A DNA stretch of 7,347 bases from an uncultured Asticcacaulis sp. (GTDB lineage: Bacteria; Pseudomonadota; Alphaproteobacteria; Caulobacterales; Caulobacteraceae), in NCBI GenBank assembly GCA_946482045.1, contig CAMLPZ010000215.1:1-7347 (forward strand). Reading direction: 5' to 3'. Made by a program: the position numbers and the translations under genes. Under the pieces are notes generated by a model that saw only the letters and a list, made by a program, of their open reading frames with translations, did no database searches and was not told the DNA's origin. The first letter of the stretch is position 1. Each line of letters starts with the position of its first letter. Positions 1-5,050 of the stretch are shown here, in pieces.

Positions 1-25
1 CAAAAACCGCTTCACACTTTTTGGA

Positions 26-43
26 TATCGCTTCTATCGCTTC
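26..43 (-). repeat. Tandem 9-bp duplication across the rne stop codon
   Basis: TATCGCTTC occurs twice head to tail (26-34 and 35-43, plus strand). Read on the rne strand, the first copy supplies the final Lys-Arg codons and part of the TAG stop, and the second copy lies just after the stop. Readthrough would add Lys-Arg again. It looks like a small replication-slippage duplication that left the GWWKR end intact. No clear intrinsic terminator for rne is visible in the 33 bases beyond the stop. Confidence 0.6.
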
Positions 44-2799
44 CACCAGCCGCGCTTTGGCTTTTCCGGCGGCGCGCTGATCTCGTTCGGATCGATGGCA
101 GCGGGCGCAGGCTCCGCAACGACGACTTCGAGTTCCTTGGCGACGGCCAGGGCAGGCTCGGGGGCGACGATGATCGGGTCGAGCGCCGTCAGGTCGGTCT
201 CCTGGGCGGCGACGATCGACGGCGTGTCCGCGACCTTCTTACGTGAACGCGTGGCGCGGGCAGGGCGGGTGATAACCGGCTCGACGACATCGGCGACGAC
301 TGCCTCAGGCGCCGCGATGGCTTCGGCCTCGACCGCTTCGGCTTTCTTGCGCGAGCGCTTCGGACGGGCGCGAACCTCGACCGGCGGCAGCTCGGCTTCG
401 ACGGGCGTGGCTTCGGCCACGACGGCTTCCGCCGCGGCAGCTTCGGCCGGAGCCTCTTCGGTCGTTACGACATTACGGCCCTTGCGCGGCGGGCGGGCGC
501 GCTTGGGCGCCGGCTGGTTGCGCAGGTCCTCAGGCACCAGCGATGTCGGCTGGGTATTCTCGGCACCAAGAGGTTGGTTCACGACCGGAGCCGTCGAGGT
601 GCTGCCGATGGCGCCGGCGGCGGCGACGCCCGCGATCTCACCCATTGGGGCGACGGCCGGGCGCGCCGGACGGGCCGCCTGCTGCTGTTGCTGCTCTTCG
701 AACGGATCGATCCAGACATATGGCGCTTCCAGCGACGGCGTGCGGGCGCGGACCCAGCCATAGGGCTCGCGCGGACGGCTCTCGAAACCGGCGCGGCGGC
801 CACCCCGGCGACCACGGCGGCGGCGGCCACGGCCGTTGCGGCGGAAATCGCCGTCGTCCTCTTCGCCGTCCTCGTCATCGCCCTCTTCGGCAGCGCTATC
901 GGCGGCCGCTTCGGCTTCGCCTTCACCACGCTCGCGGCCACCGTCACGTCCACCGCGGCGGCGGCGGCGGCGCTTGCCACGACGGCCACCTTCGCCATCG
1001 TCACGATCCTCACGGCTCTGGACGCGGGCCGAGGCCTCGTCGTCATCCGTGTCCTCGCGCTCGATGGCTTCTTCGTCCTCCTCGTCTTCCTCTTCATCCT
1101 CGACATCGACGCTGAAGTCGAAGGCGACGGGTTCAGGACGAACGGGCGGGGTGAAGTCGACCTCGTCGGCGGTGACGGTGCGGATGATCTGCAGGTCGGT
1201 GTGGCCGAGGTCAGTATCGACCTCGATATTGACCTTCAGGCCCCACTCCTCGCGCAGCTTGGCCAGATGCGCCTGCTTTTCATTGAGGATGTAGAGCGCG
1301 ACCGTCATCGGCAGCTTGACTATAATGGCGCCGGCGCCATTCTGCATGGCTTCCATGTCGATGCGGCGCATGGCCGACAGCGCGGCGGAATCGACCGAAC
1401 GGATGCGGCCCATGCCTTCGCAGTGCGGGCAGGTAACGGTCGTGCCTTCCAGGAAGCCCGTGCGGCGGCGCTGGCGGGAGATCTCCATCAGGCCGAAGCC
1501 GGAAATCTTGCCCATCTGAATACGGGCGCGGTCCTCGGCCAGGGCGTCCTTCAGCTTCTTCTCGACGGCCCGGTTGTTCTTGGGCTCGTCCATATCGATG
1601 AAGTCGATGACAATCAGACCGGCCAGGTCGCGCAGGCGCATCTGGCGCGCGGCCTCTTCGGCGGCTTCAAGATTGGTCTTGAGCGCCGTCGACTCGATAT
1701 TGCGTTCCTTGGTCGACTTGCCGGAGTTGACGTCGATCGCGACCAGGGCTTCGGTCTGGTTGATGACCAGGTAGCCGCCGGATTTCAGCGCCACGACCGG
1801 CGAATAGATCTTGGAGATCATGTCCTCGACGCCGTAGCGCGCGAACAGGGGCGAATTGGCGCGATAGGGCTGAATCTTCTTGGCCTGCGACGGCATGATC
1901 ATGCGCATGAAGTCGCGGGCGGACTTGTAGCCTTCCTCGCCCTCGACCAGCACACCCACGAAATCCTTATCGAACATGTCGCGGATGGCGCGCTTGACGA
2001 GGTCTTCTTCCTCATAGATCAGCGCCGGGGCGTTGGACTTTAGCGTCGTCTCGCGGATGGTTTCCCAGACGCGCAGCAGGTAATCATAGTCGCGCTTGAT
2101 CTCCTGCTTGGTGCGCTTGGCGCCGGCCGTGCGGACGATCAGGCCCATGCCGTGCGGCACGTCCAGCGACTGAACCATGGACTTGAGGCGCTTGCGGTCA
2201 GCCGCGTTGGTGATCTTGCGCGAAATGCCGCCACCGCGCGCCGTGTTCGGCATCAGCACGCAGTAGCGGCCGGCCAGCGACAGGTAGGTGGTCAGCGCGG
2301 CGCCCTTGTTCCCACGCTCTTCCTTGACGACCTGGACCAGCAGGATCTGCCGGCGCTTGATGACTTCCTGGATCTTATAGCGGCGGATCAGGTGCTGGCG
2401 CAGGCGGCGCTCTTCATCAGGCAGATCGTCGCCTTCGTCCTCGTGGTCGTCGTCGTCGCTATCGTCGTCGTGGGCGTGACCGTTATTGGCCTGCGCCTGG
2501 GCCGCCAGCTCGGCCATCAGCTTCTCGCGGTCGGCGACCGGGATCTGGTAGTAGTCGGGATGGATTTCGTTGAAGGCCAGGAAGCCGTGGCGATTGCCGC
2601 CATATTCGACAAAGGCGGCCTGCAGCGACGGCTCGACACGCGTGACCTTTGCCAGGTAGATGTTGCCGCGAAGCTGTTTGCGGCTGAGGCTTTCGAAATC
2701 GAATTCTTCGACGCGGGGGTTACCGTTTTGCTGGCCGTTGAGCACGACGACACGGGTCTCTTCCGTGTGCGTCGCGTCGATTAACATGGTTTTTGACAT
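34..2799 (-). CDS. rne: Ribonuclease E, RNA degradosome scaffold
   Basis: Endoribonuclease that cleaves single-stranded A/U-rich RNA in mRNA decay and in rRNA/tRNA maturation; complete, 921 residues. Domain order: N-terminal RNase H-like part; split S1 domain (about 45-185) interrupted near 90-150 by an acidic insertion with an Asp/Glu run at 111-129; 5'-phosphate sensor with R223-T224 in LIVRTAG; DNase I-like catalytic core with the metal-binding pair D356 (AIDVNSGK) and D399 (IDFIDM), 43 residues apart as in E. coli D303/D346; Zn-link CPHC (C457, C460). The tail from about 550 is low-complexity: acidic blocks (566-588, 638-651), Arg-rich blocks (606-618, 653-669), a conserved-looking PREPYGWVR segment near 676-684, a Gln run and Ala/Glu/Pro-rich sequence, ending in GWWKR. 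In Caulobacter the terminal GWW motif binds PNPase, the S1 insertion binds RhlB, and the disordered tail drives condensate formation. I chose ATG 2799 over the in-frame ATG 2925 because MSKTMLIDATHTEETR is the family's usual N-terminus and GGAG lies 9 nt upstream. Stop is TAG at 34-36. Confidence 0.97.
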   Translation of the reverse strand: MSKTMLIDATHTEETRVVVLNGQQNGNPRVEEFDFESLSRKQLRGNIYLAKVTRVEPSLQAAFVEYGGNRHGFLAFNEIHPDYYQIPVADREKLMAELAAQAQANNGHAHDDDSDDDDHEDEGDDLPDEERRLRQHLIRRYKIQEVIKRRQILLVQVVKEERGNKGAALTTYLSLAGRYCVLMPNTARGGGISRKITNAADRKRLKSMVQSLDVPHGMGLIVRTAGAKRTKQEIKRDYDYLLRVWETIRETTLKSNAPALIYEEEDLVKRAIRDMFDKDFVGVLVEGEEGYKSARDFMRMIMPSQAKKIQPYRANSPLFARYGVEDMISKIYSPVVALKSGGYLVINQTEALVAIDVNSGKSTKERNIESTALKTNLEAAEEAARQMRLRDLAGLIVIDFIDMDEPKNNRAVEKKLKDALAEDRARIQMGKISGFGLMEISRQRRRTGFLEGTTVTCPHCEGMGRIRSVDSAALSAMRRIDMEAMQNGAGAIIVKLPMTVALYILNEKQAHLAKLREEWGLKVNIEVDTDLGHTDLQIIRTVTADEVDFTPPVRPEPVAFDFSVDVEDEEEDEEDEEAIEREDTDDDEASARVQSREDRDDGEGGRRGKRRRRRRGGRDGGRERGEGEAEAAADSAAEEGDDEDGEEDDGDFRRNGRGRRRRGRRGGRRAGFESRPREPYGWVRARTPSLEAPYVWIDPFEEQQQQQAARPARPAVAPMGEIAGVAAAGAIGSTSTAPVVNQPLGAENTQPTSLVPEDLRNQPAPKRARPPRKGRNVVTTEEAPAEAAAAEAVVAEATPVEAELPPVEVRARPKRSRKKAEAVEAEAIAAPEAVVADVVEPVITRPARATRSRKKVADTPSIVAAQETDLTALDPIIVAPEPALAVAKELEVVVAEPAPAAIDPNEISAPPEKPKRGWWKR

Positions 2800-2808
2800 T
2801 AAAGGGGT

Positions 2809-2816
2809 CTCCGGAG
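2809..2816 (-). promoter_or_regulatory. rne Shine-Dalgarno within a CTCCGGAG palindrome
   Basis: On the minus strand GGAG (bases 2812-2809) sits 9 nt before the ATG at 2799 and is the best ribosome binding site near any in-frame start, which settles the start choice. It is the right half of the perfect 8-bp palindrome CTCCGGAG, and a small potential stem (GCGCC / GGCGC, 8-nt loop) lies immediately 5' of it in the mRNA. The site could be partly masked by local structure; that is inference. Confidence 0.6.
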
Positions 2817-2846
2817 CGCCGGCACGCAGGCGCACGCAAGGCCGCG

Positions 2847-2903
2847 CTTTGGCGGCGTTGGGCGGTGGCGGGAGCGGGGCGCTGATAGGGGGTGTTGGGG
2901 CGC
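2847..2903 (-). promoter_or_regulatory. C-rich, G-poor rne leader segment (possible Rho-loading site)
   Basis: Read on the rne strand, these 57 bases hold about 33 C and only about 10 G, ending roughly 50 nt before the rne start codon. The plus strand correspondingly carries G runs at 2860-2862, 2870-2872, 2876-2879, 2888-2892 and 2897-2900, close to a G-quadruplex motif (loops of 7, 3, 8 and 4). A C-rich, G-poor, weakly structured RNA stretch is the usual character of a Rho utilisation site, and rne is known to be controlled through its leader in enterobacteria. The function here is inferred from composition only. Confidence 0.3.
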
Positions 2904-2987
2904 GCGCTAGGAGCGGCAACGTCATGTGCGACGTTAGTGCTCACGGACATTCCAGTGCGGACGTGTAAGGCGCAGCCCATAAGATAT

Positions 2988-2997
2988 TGTTCCAACT
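2988..2997. repeat. 10-bp direct repeat TGTTCCAACT, copy 1
   Basis: TGTTCCAACT recurs exactly at 3377-3386, in the same orientation and in the same intergenic region, 389 bp apart. Two copies of a 10-mer in 850 bp is somewhat unlikely by chance but not decisive. No palindromic structure or known binding motif is recognised. Confidence 0.3.
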
Positions 2998-3046
2998 CGG
3001 ATTTGCGCTCCATGTGCGGTGCGCAACTTATTCGGCGTCATGACGG

Positions 3047-3280
3047 TCAGGCGGCAGAAAGTGCAGACCATCCGGCGAAAATGGCCTCAGGAGAGCCACC
3101 GCTGAATGACAGGCTGCGAGATAGTGCCGCAATTTCGTCGTGACAAGGTTCGCCGTATTCTTTGTCCAGCGCCGATGGCGCCGTACCGGACTCGGGAAAG
3201 TGGCGATACCTGTTTGCAACATGGCGCGAAAAAGCATCGTGCGTCAACGCAATTTTCGACGCCTGAGGCGATTGCGCCAC
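3047..3280 (-). CDS. Possible small ORF, 77 residues, unknown function
   Basis: I do not recognise this protein. A GTG at 3280 is preceded on the minus strand by a perfect AGGAGG (3293-3288) with 7-nt spacing, the strongest Shine-Dalgarno in the intergenic region. The frame then stays open for 77 codons to a TGA at 3047-3049, beginning MAQSPQASKIALTHDAFS and ending in a Ser/Ala/Gly-rich tail. No membrane segment, signal peptide or known motif is visible. Against it: third-position G/C is clearly lower than in rne, amiC and mrcA. The frame also extends upstream to an ATG at 3427 (126 residues), but that start has no ribosome binding site. It lies in the same orientation as rne, ending 247 bases before the rne start, so it could be a leader ORF on the rne transcript, a separate small gene, or chance. 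A decayed gene is another possibility. Confidence 0.25.
   Translation of the reverse strand: MAQSPQASKIALTHDAFSRHVANRYRHFPESGTAPSALDKEYGEPCHDEIAALSRSLSFSGGSPEAIFAGWSALSAA
3118..3146 (-). promoter_or_regulatory. Weak candidate promoter facing rne
   Basis: On the minus strand TTGTCA (3146-3141) and TATCTC (3123-3118) are separated by exactly 17 bp, a fair sigma-70-like -35 with a poor -10. It would give an rne leader of about 310 nt. It lies inside the possible small ORF. I found no better match to the Caulobacter consensus (TTGaCg, 10-14 bp, GCTAnA) on this strand of the intergenic region, so the true rne promoter remains open. Confidence 0.15.
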
Positions 3281-3376
3281 CTTATTGCCTCCTGAACGGC
3301 GAATTATTGGCCGATGCGGTATCCAGAGATAGGACATAAAGACCGTGTAAGCGTTTTGTCCGGAGTATGCGAATGA

Positions 3377-3386
3377 TGTTCCAACT
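3377..3386. repeat. 10-bp direct repeat TGTTCCAACT, copy 2
   Basis: Second exact copy of the element at 2988-2997. It lies between the possible small ORF and the CtrA-like sites that precede amiC. Confidence 0.3.
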
Positions 3387-3447
3387 GACCTGTCCAGGCA
3401 CAGTGGCGCCCCGCGAAAAGCGTGCATACGAACGCCGGCGTCAGTTT

Positions 3448-3462
3448 TTAATCCTTACTTAT
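3448..3462 (+). promoter_or_regulatory. CtrA-like site 1 (TTAA-N7-TTAT)
   Basis: TTAA, seven bases, TTATC: one mismatch from the CtrA consensus TTAA-N7-TTAA(C). It lies about 185 bp upstream of the amiC start and is the most distal of three such sites. CtrA is the cell-cycle master regulator of Caulobacterales. That CtrA binds here is inference. Confidence 0.3.
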
Positions 3463-3510
3463 CAAGGCCAAAGACTAAAGCCGTGAAAAACGGGCGAAGC
3501 GTCCGCGCGC

Positions 3511-3525
3511 TTAAGGCTTTGGTAA
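3511..3525 (+). promoter_or_regulatory. CtrA-like site 2 (TTAA-N7-GTAA)
   Basis: TTAA, seven bases, GTAA: one mismatch from TTAA-N7-TTAA. It begins exactly 24 bp upstream of site 3, with the same GTAA right half, so the two form a closely spaced pair. Confidence 0.3.
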
Positions 3526-3534
3526 GGAAACAGG

Positions 3535-3549
3535 TTAAAGTAGCAGTAA
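3535..3549 (+). promoter_or_regulatory. CtrA-like site 3, overlapping the amiC -35 position
   Basis: TTAA, seven bases, GTAAC: one mismatch from the CtrA consensus TTAA-N7-TTAAC. Its left half starts at the -35 position, 17 bp before the -10 hexamer TTTAAT at 3558-3563. In CtrA-activated promoters the site commonly overlaps the -35 element, so this geometry fits activation of amiC. Confidence 0.35.
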
Positions 3550-3563
3550 CCACGCCTTTTAAT
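3535..3563 (+). promoter_or_regulatory. Candidate amiC promoter
   Basis: TTTAAT at 3558-3563 matches five of six bases of TATAAT, and TTAAAG at 3535-3540 is a poor -35 at the standard 17-bp spacing, as expected for an activator-dependent promoter. Transcription would start near 3570, giving a leader of about 77 nt. A second possible -10, GATAAT at 3600-3605, has no recognisable -35 partner. Confidence 0.35.
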
Positions 3564-3635
3564 CGGATTTCTACACCGGTCAGGCATAGTGGTGCCACAG
3601 ATAATACTGCTGCAAACATAGAATAATGTGGTGCG

Positions 3636-3640
3636 TGGAG
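3636..3640 (+). promoter_or_regulatory. amiC Shine-Dalgarno deciding the start
   Basis: TGGAG ends 6 nt before the ATG at 3647 and selects it over the in-frame ATG at 3626, which would add seven residues, lacks a ribosome binding site and would put the signal peptide further from the N-terminus. Confidence 0.75.
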
Positions 3641-3646
3641 TTCCGA

Positions 3647-4873
3647 ATGCGTCTTCTGGCTGATGCCCTGAAAAGCAAGGGTGTAAGCAATTTCAAGCAA
3701 TTGAAAGCGTTTTTCGCTGCTGGCATGGTATGCCTGGCAGCGGCCTGCGGCCTGCCAGCCATGGCCGCGCCGTCCGGCGATGTCGTCCGCGTGCGTATGG
3801 GCGGTTCCGGGTCGACGACGCGCATTGTCATCGAACTTGACAAAAGCGCGGCCGGCAAGGTCGTCTCGACCAGCGCCGACCAGACGCGCCATGTCCTGGC
3901 CCTGGCAGATATCAGCATGGACGCGCCGATGTCGGGTGCGGGCCAAGGCATCATCAAGGACTGGGCGCTCGAAAACGACCTGGGAAGCACGCGCCTCAAA
4001 CTGAACTTCCGTACCGGCGCGCGTATCTATAAGCGCTTCCTCCTGCCGCCAGCCGATGGCATCAGCGTCTACCGTTACGTTATCGACGTCGTGCCGGGCG
4101 ATACTCCGATGGATGCGGCCCCAAAGGCGACGCCGGTCGTGACCGCGACCGTGGCCCAGGCCGCACCCGTAGCGCCCGCCAAGCGCAAGAAGGTCATCGT
4201 CATCGACGCCGGCCACGGCGGCAAGGACCCCGGCGCGCGCGGCAGCAAGAGCTGGGAAAAGGACATCAATCTGGCCGCCGCCAAGAGCCTGCGCGATCGT
4301 CTCGAAAAGACCGGCCGCTACAAGGTCATCATGACGCGCGACACCGACAGCTTCGTCGACCTGCCGGCGCGCGTCCGCATCGCCCGCAGCGCTGACGCTG
4401 ACCTGTTCATCTCCCTGCACTCGGATTCGGGCGGCGATGGCACCACGCGCGGCGCCAGCATCTATACCCTATCGGATTCGGGCAGTGAACGCATCGCCAA
4501 GAAGGCCCTGGTCAAGGGCGACTGGTCTCTCAACGACATGCCGAACGACGCCATCGTCAGCCGCATCCTGGTCGACCTGACCCAGCGCGCCACCAAGAAT
4601 CGTTCGGCGACCTTCGCCCAACTGGTCATGGACAATATCGGCGAAACCACGCCGCTGCTCAAGACCAGCCTGCGCCAGGCCGGCTTCGTCGTCCTGCTGG
4701 CGCCGGACGTTCCGGCTGTCCTGCTCGAAATGGGCTTCGTCAATAACGCGAAGGACGAAGCCATGCTCACCGATTCGCGGTCGCGCGACGCCATGATGGG
4801 GCAGGTGGCCAAGGCGATCGAAAAGTATTTCGAAAACGATGTGCGCTACGCCTCGCTGGCCGGCTTCCGCTAA
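3647..4873 (+). CDS. amiC: N-acetylmuramoyl-L-alanine amidase AmiC (AMIN + Amidase_3)
   Basis: Zinc-dependent amidase that cleaves the bond between MurNAc and the L-Ala of the stem peptide, splitting septal peptidoglycan during cell separation; complete, 408 residues. The N-terminus looks like a Sec/Tat-type signal peptide with a Lys-containing n-region, a hydrophobic stretch around residues 22-36 and a probable signal peptidase I site AMA|AP after residue 40, so the protein is periplasmic. An AMIN domain (about 45-150), which localises divisome amidases to septal wall, is followed by an Ala/Pro linker and the Amidase_3 domain (about 183-396). Zinc ligands are H190 (DAGHGG), E204 (SWEK) and H258 (SLHSD); the catalytic Glu is E361 (LLEMGFVNN). 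The segment about 280-340 corresponds to the insert carrying the autoinhibitory helix that LytM activators displace in this family; in Caulobacter the activator is DipM. The gene is divergent from rne and has candidate CtrA sites upstream. Length is normal and nothing is broken. Subtype AmiC rather than AmiA/AmiB rests on the AMIN domain and Caulobacter synteny. Confidence 0.95.
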   Translation: MRLLADALKSKGVSNFKQLKAFFAAGMVCLAAACGLPAMAAPSGDVVRVRMGGSGSTTRIVIELDKSAAGKVVSTSADQTRHVLALADISMDAPMSGAGQGIIKDWALENDLGSTRLKLNFRTGARIYKRFLLPPADGISVYRYVIDVVPGDTPMDAAPKATPVVTATVAQAAPVAPAKRKKVIVIDAGHGGKDPGARGSKSWEKDINLAAAKSLRDRLEKTGRYKVIMTRDTDSFVDLPARVRIARSADADLFISLHSDSGGDGTTRGASIYTLSDSGSERIAKKALVKGDWSLNDMPNDAIVSRILVDLTQRATKNRSATFAQLVMDNIGETTPLLKTSLRQAGFVVLLAPDVPAVLLEMGFVNNAKDEAMLTDSRSRDAMMGQVAKAIEKYFENDVRYASLAGFR

Positions 4874-4909
4874 GTCGCGCCTAAAGGTTCCAGGCAAGTC
4901 AGCTTTTAC

Positions 4910-4942
4910 AAGGCCCCGCTGCCGCCGGCGGGGCCTTTCCTT
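4910..4942 (+). terminator. Intrinsic terminator after amiC
   Basis: AAGGCCCCGC (4910-4919) and its exact complement GCGGGGCCTT (4928-4937) form a 10-bp GC-rich stem with an 8-nt loop, followed by TCCTTT. It starts 37 nt after the amiC stop. The U tract is interrupted, so some readthrough into mrcA is possible, but the hairpin is strong and argues for a separate mrcA transcript. Confidence 0.8.
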
Positions 4943-4963
4943 TGGGCAATTTCGCCACATCCG

Positions 4964-4990
4964 CGAATGCATTCGGAAATTTCTCCGAAT
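4964..4990. promoter_or_regulatory. Palindrome cluster upstream of mrcA, possible operator
   Basis: Two overlapping dyads share one half-site. CGAATGCATTCG (4964-4975) is a perfect 12-bp palindrome, and ATTCGGA (4971-4977) pairs with TCCGAAT (4984-4990) across a 6-nt A/T-rich spacer. There are thus three CGAAT half-sites in 27 bp. The cluster ends 4 bp before the candidate -35 at 4995, where an upstream-binding regulator would sit. I do not recognise the regulator. A role as an RNA hairpin belonging to amiC readthrough is less likely, as the terminator lies before it. Confidence 0.4.
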
Positions 4991-4994
4991 GGCT

Positions 4995-5020
4995 TTGCCT
5001 ATTCCCGGGCTTTTGCTAAA
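4995..5020 (+). promoter_or_regulatory. Candidate mrcA promoter, Caulobacter housekeeping type
   Basis: TTGCCT (4995-5000) and GCTAAA (5015-5020) are separated by 14 bp, matching the Caulobacter sigma-73 pattern TTGaCg - short spacer - GCTAnA, with the -10 fitting fully. Transcription would begin near 5027, giving a leader of about 24 nt that just accommodates the ribosome binding site. The promoter lies between the amiC terminator and the mrcA start, as expected for independent transcription. Confidence 0.5.
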
Positions 5021-5033
5021 GGTTAAGCCACGA

Positions 5034-5043
5034 GAGGTGAGGG
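5034..5043 (+). promoter_or_regulatory. mrcA Shine-Dalgarno supporting a TTG start
   Basis: GAGGTGA (5034-5040) matches the anti-Shine-Dalgarno sequence over seven bases and ends 10 nt before the TTG at 5051; the overlapping AGGG (5040-5043) would give 7-nt spacing. The later in-frame starts, GTG 5072 and ATG 5081, have no comparable site, and a TAA at 5024-5026 closes the frame upstream with no other start codon between. Confidence 0.65.
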
Positions 5044-5050
5044 AAGTCGT

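Larger units (their letters stand above)
2800..3646. other. Long divergent intergenic region between rne and amiC
   Basis: The 847 bases between the two divergent start codons contain no gene I can name. G/C bias is visibly weaker than in the flanking genes, especially at 3290-3640. Contents by position: rne ribosome binding site and C-rich leader (2800-2903); inverted repeat TTGCGC / GCGCAA (3003-3008 and 3021-3026); possible small ORF (3047-3280, minus); a lone GANTC site, the CcrM methylation target, at 3189-3193; palindrome CGCCTGAGGCG (3260-3270); direct repeat copies (2988, 3377); CtrA-like sites and candidate amiC promoter (3448-3563). Short open frames on the plus strand here have no convincing start signal and look like noise. 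Confidence 0.7.

Noticed and set aside
951..971. CGC/GGC trinucleotide run as a functional repeat
   Set aside because: It is simply six consecutive Arg codons in the Arg-rich RNase E tail.
574..2043. 489-codon open frame on the plus strand opposite rne
   Set aside because: Antisense shadow of a high-GC gene: rne on the other strand has clear family motifs across the same bases, while this frame has low-complexity Ala/Arg/Leu sequence and no recognisable domain.
2800..2925. 42-residue N-terminal extension of RNase E from ATG 2925
   Set aside because: Pro/Ala-rich translation of the C-rich leader, absent from the family; MSKTMLIDATH at 2799 is the normal N-terminus and has the ribosome binding site.
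2720..3013. 97-codon minus-strand frame overlapping the rne start out of frame
   Set aside because: No Shine-Dalgarno before its ATG, and after the first dozen residues it becomes an off-frame reading of the rne leader and gene.
3241..3247. Perfect TTGACGC -35 element on the minus strand facing rne
   Set aside because: No -10 resembling GCTAnA or TATAAT lies at 10-18 bp downstream, so it is not a promoter on sequence grounds.
3106..3339. 77-codon plus-strand frame in the intergenic region
   Set aside because: No ribosome binding site, no coding bias, no recognisable protein features.
3743..3769. Lipobox-like LAAAC in the AmiC signal peptide, suggesting a lipoprotein
   Set aside because: The -3 residue is Ala rather than Leu, and a normal signal peptidase I site (AMA|AP) follows a few residues later; family members are soluble periplasmic proteins.
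3455..4420. 321-codon open frame on the minus strand opposite the amiC start
   Set aside because: Overlaps the AMIN and amidase coding region in antisense; no motif and no ribosome binding site seen.
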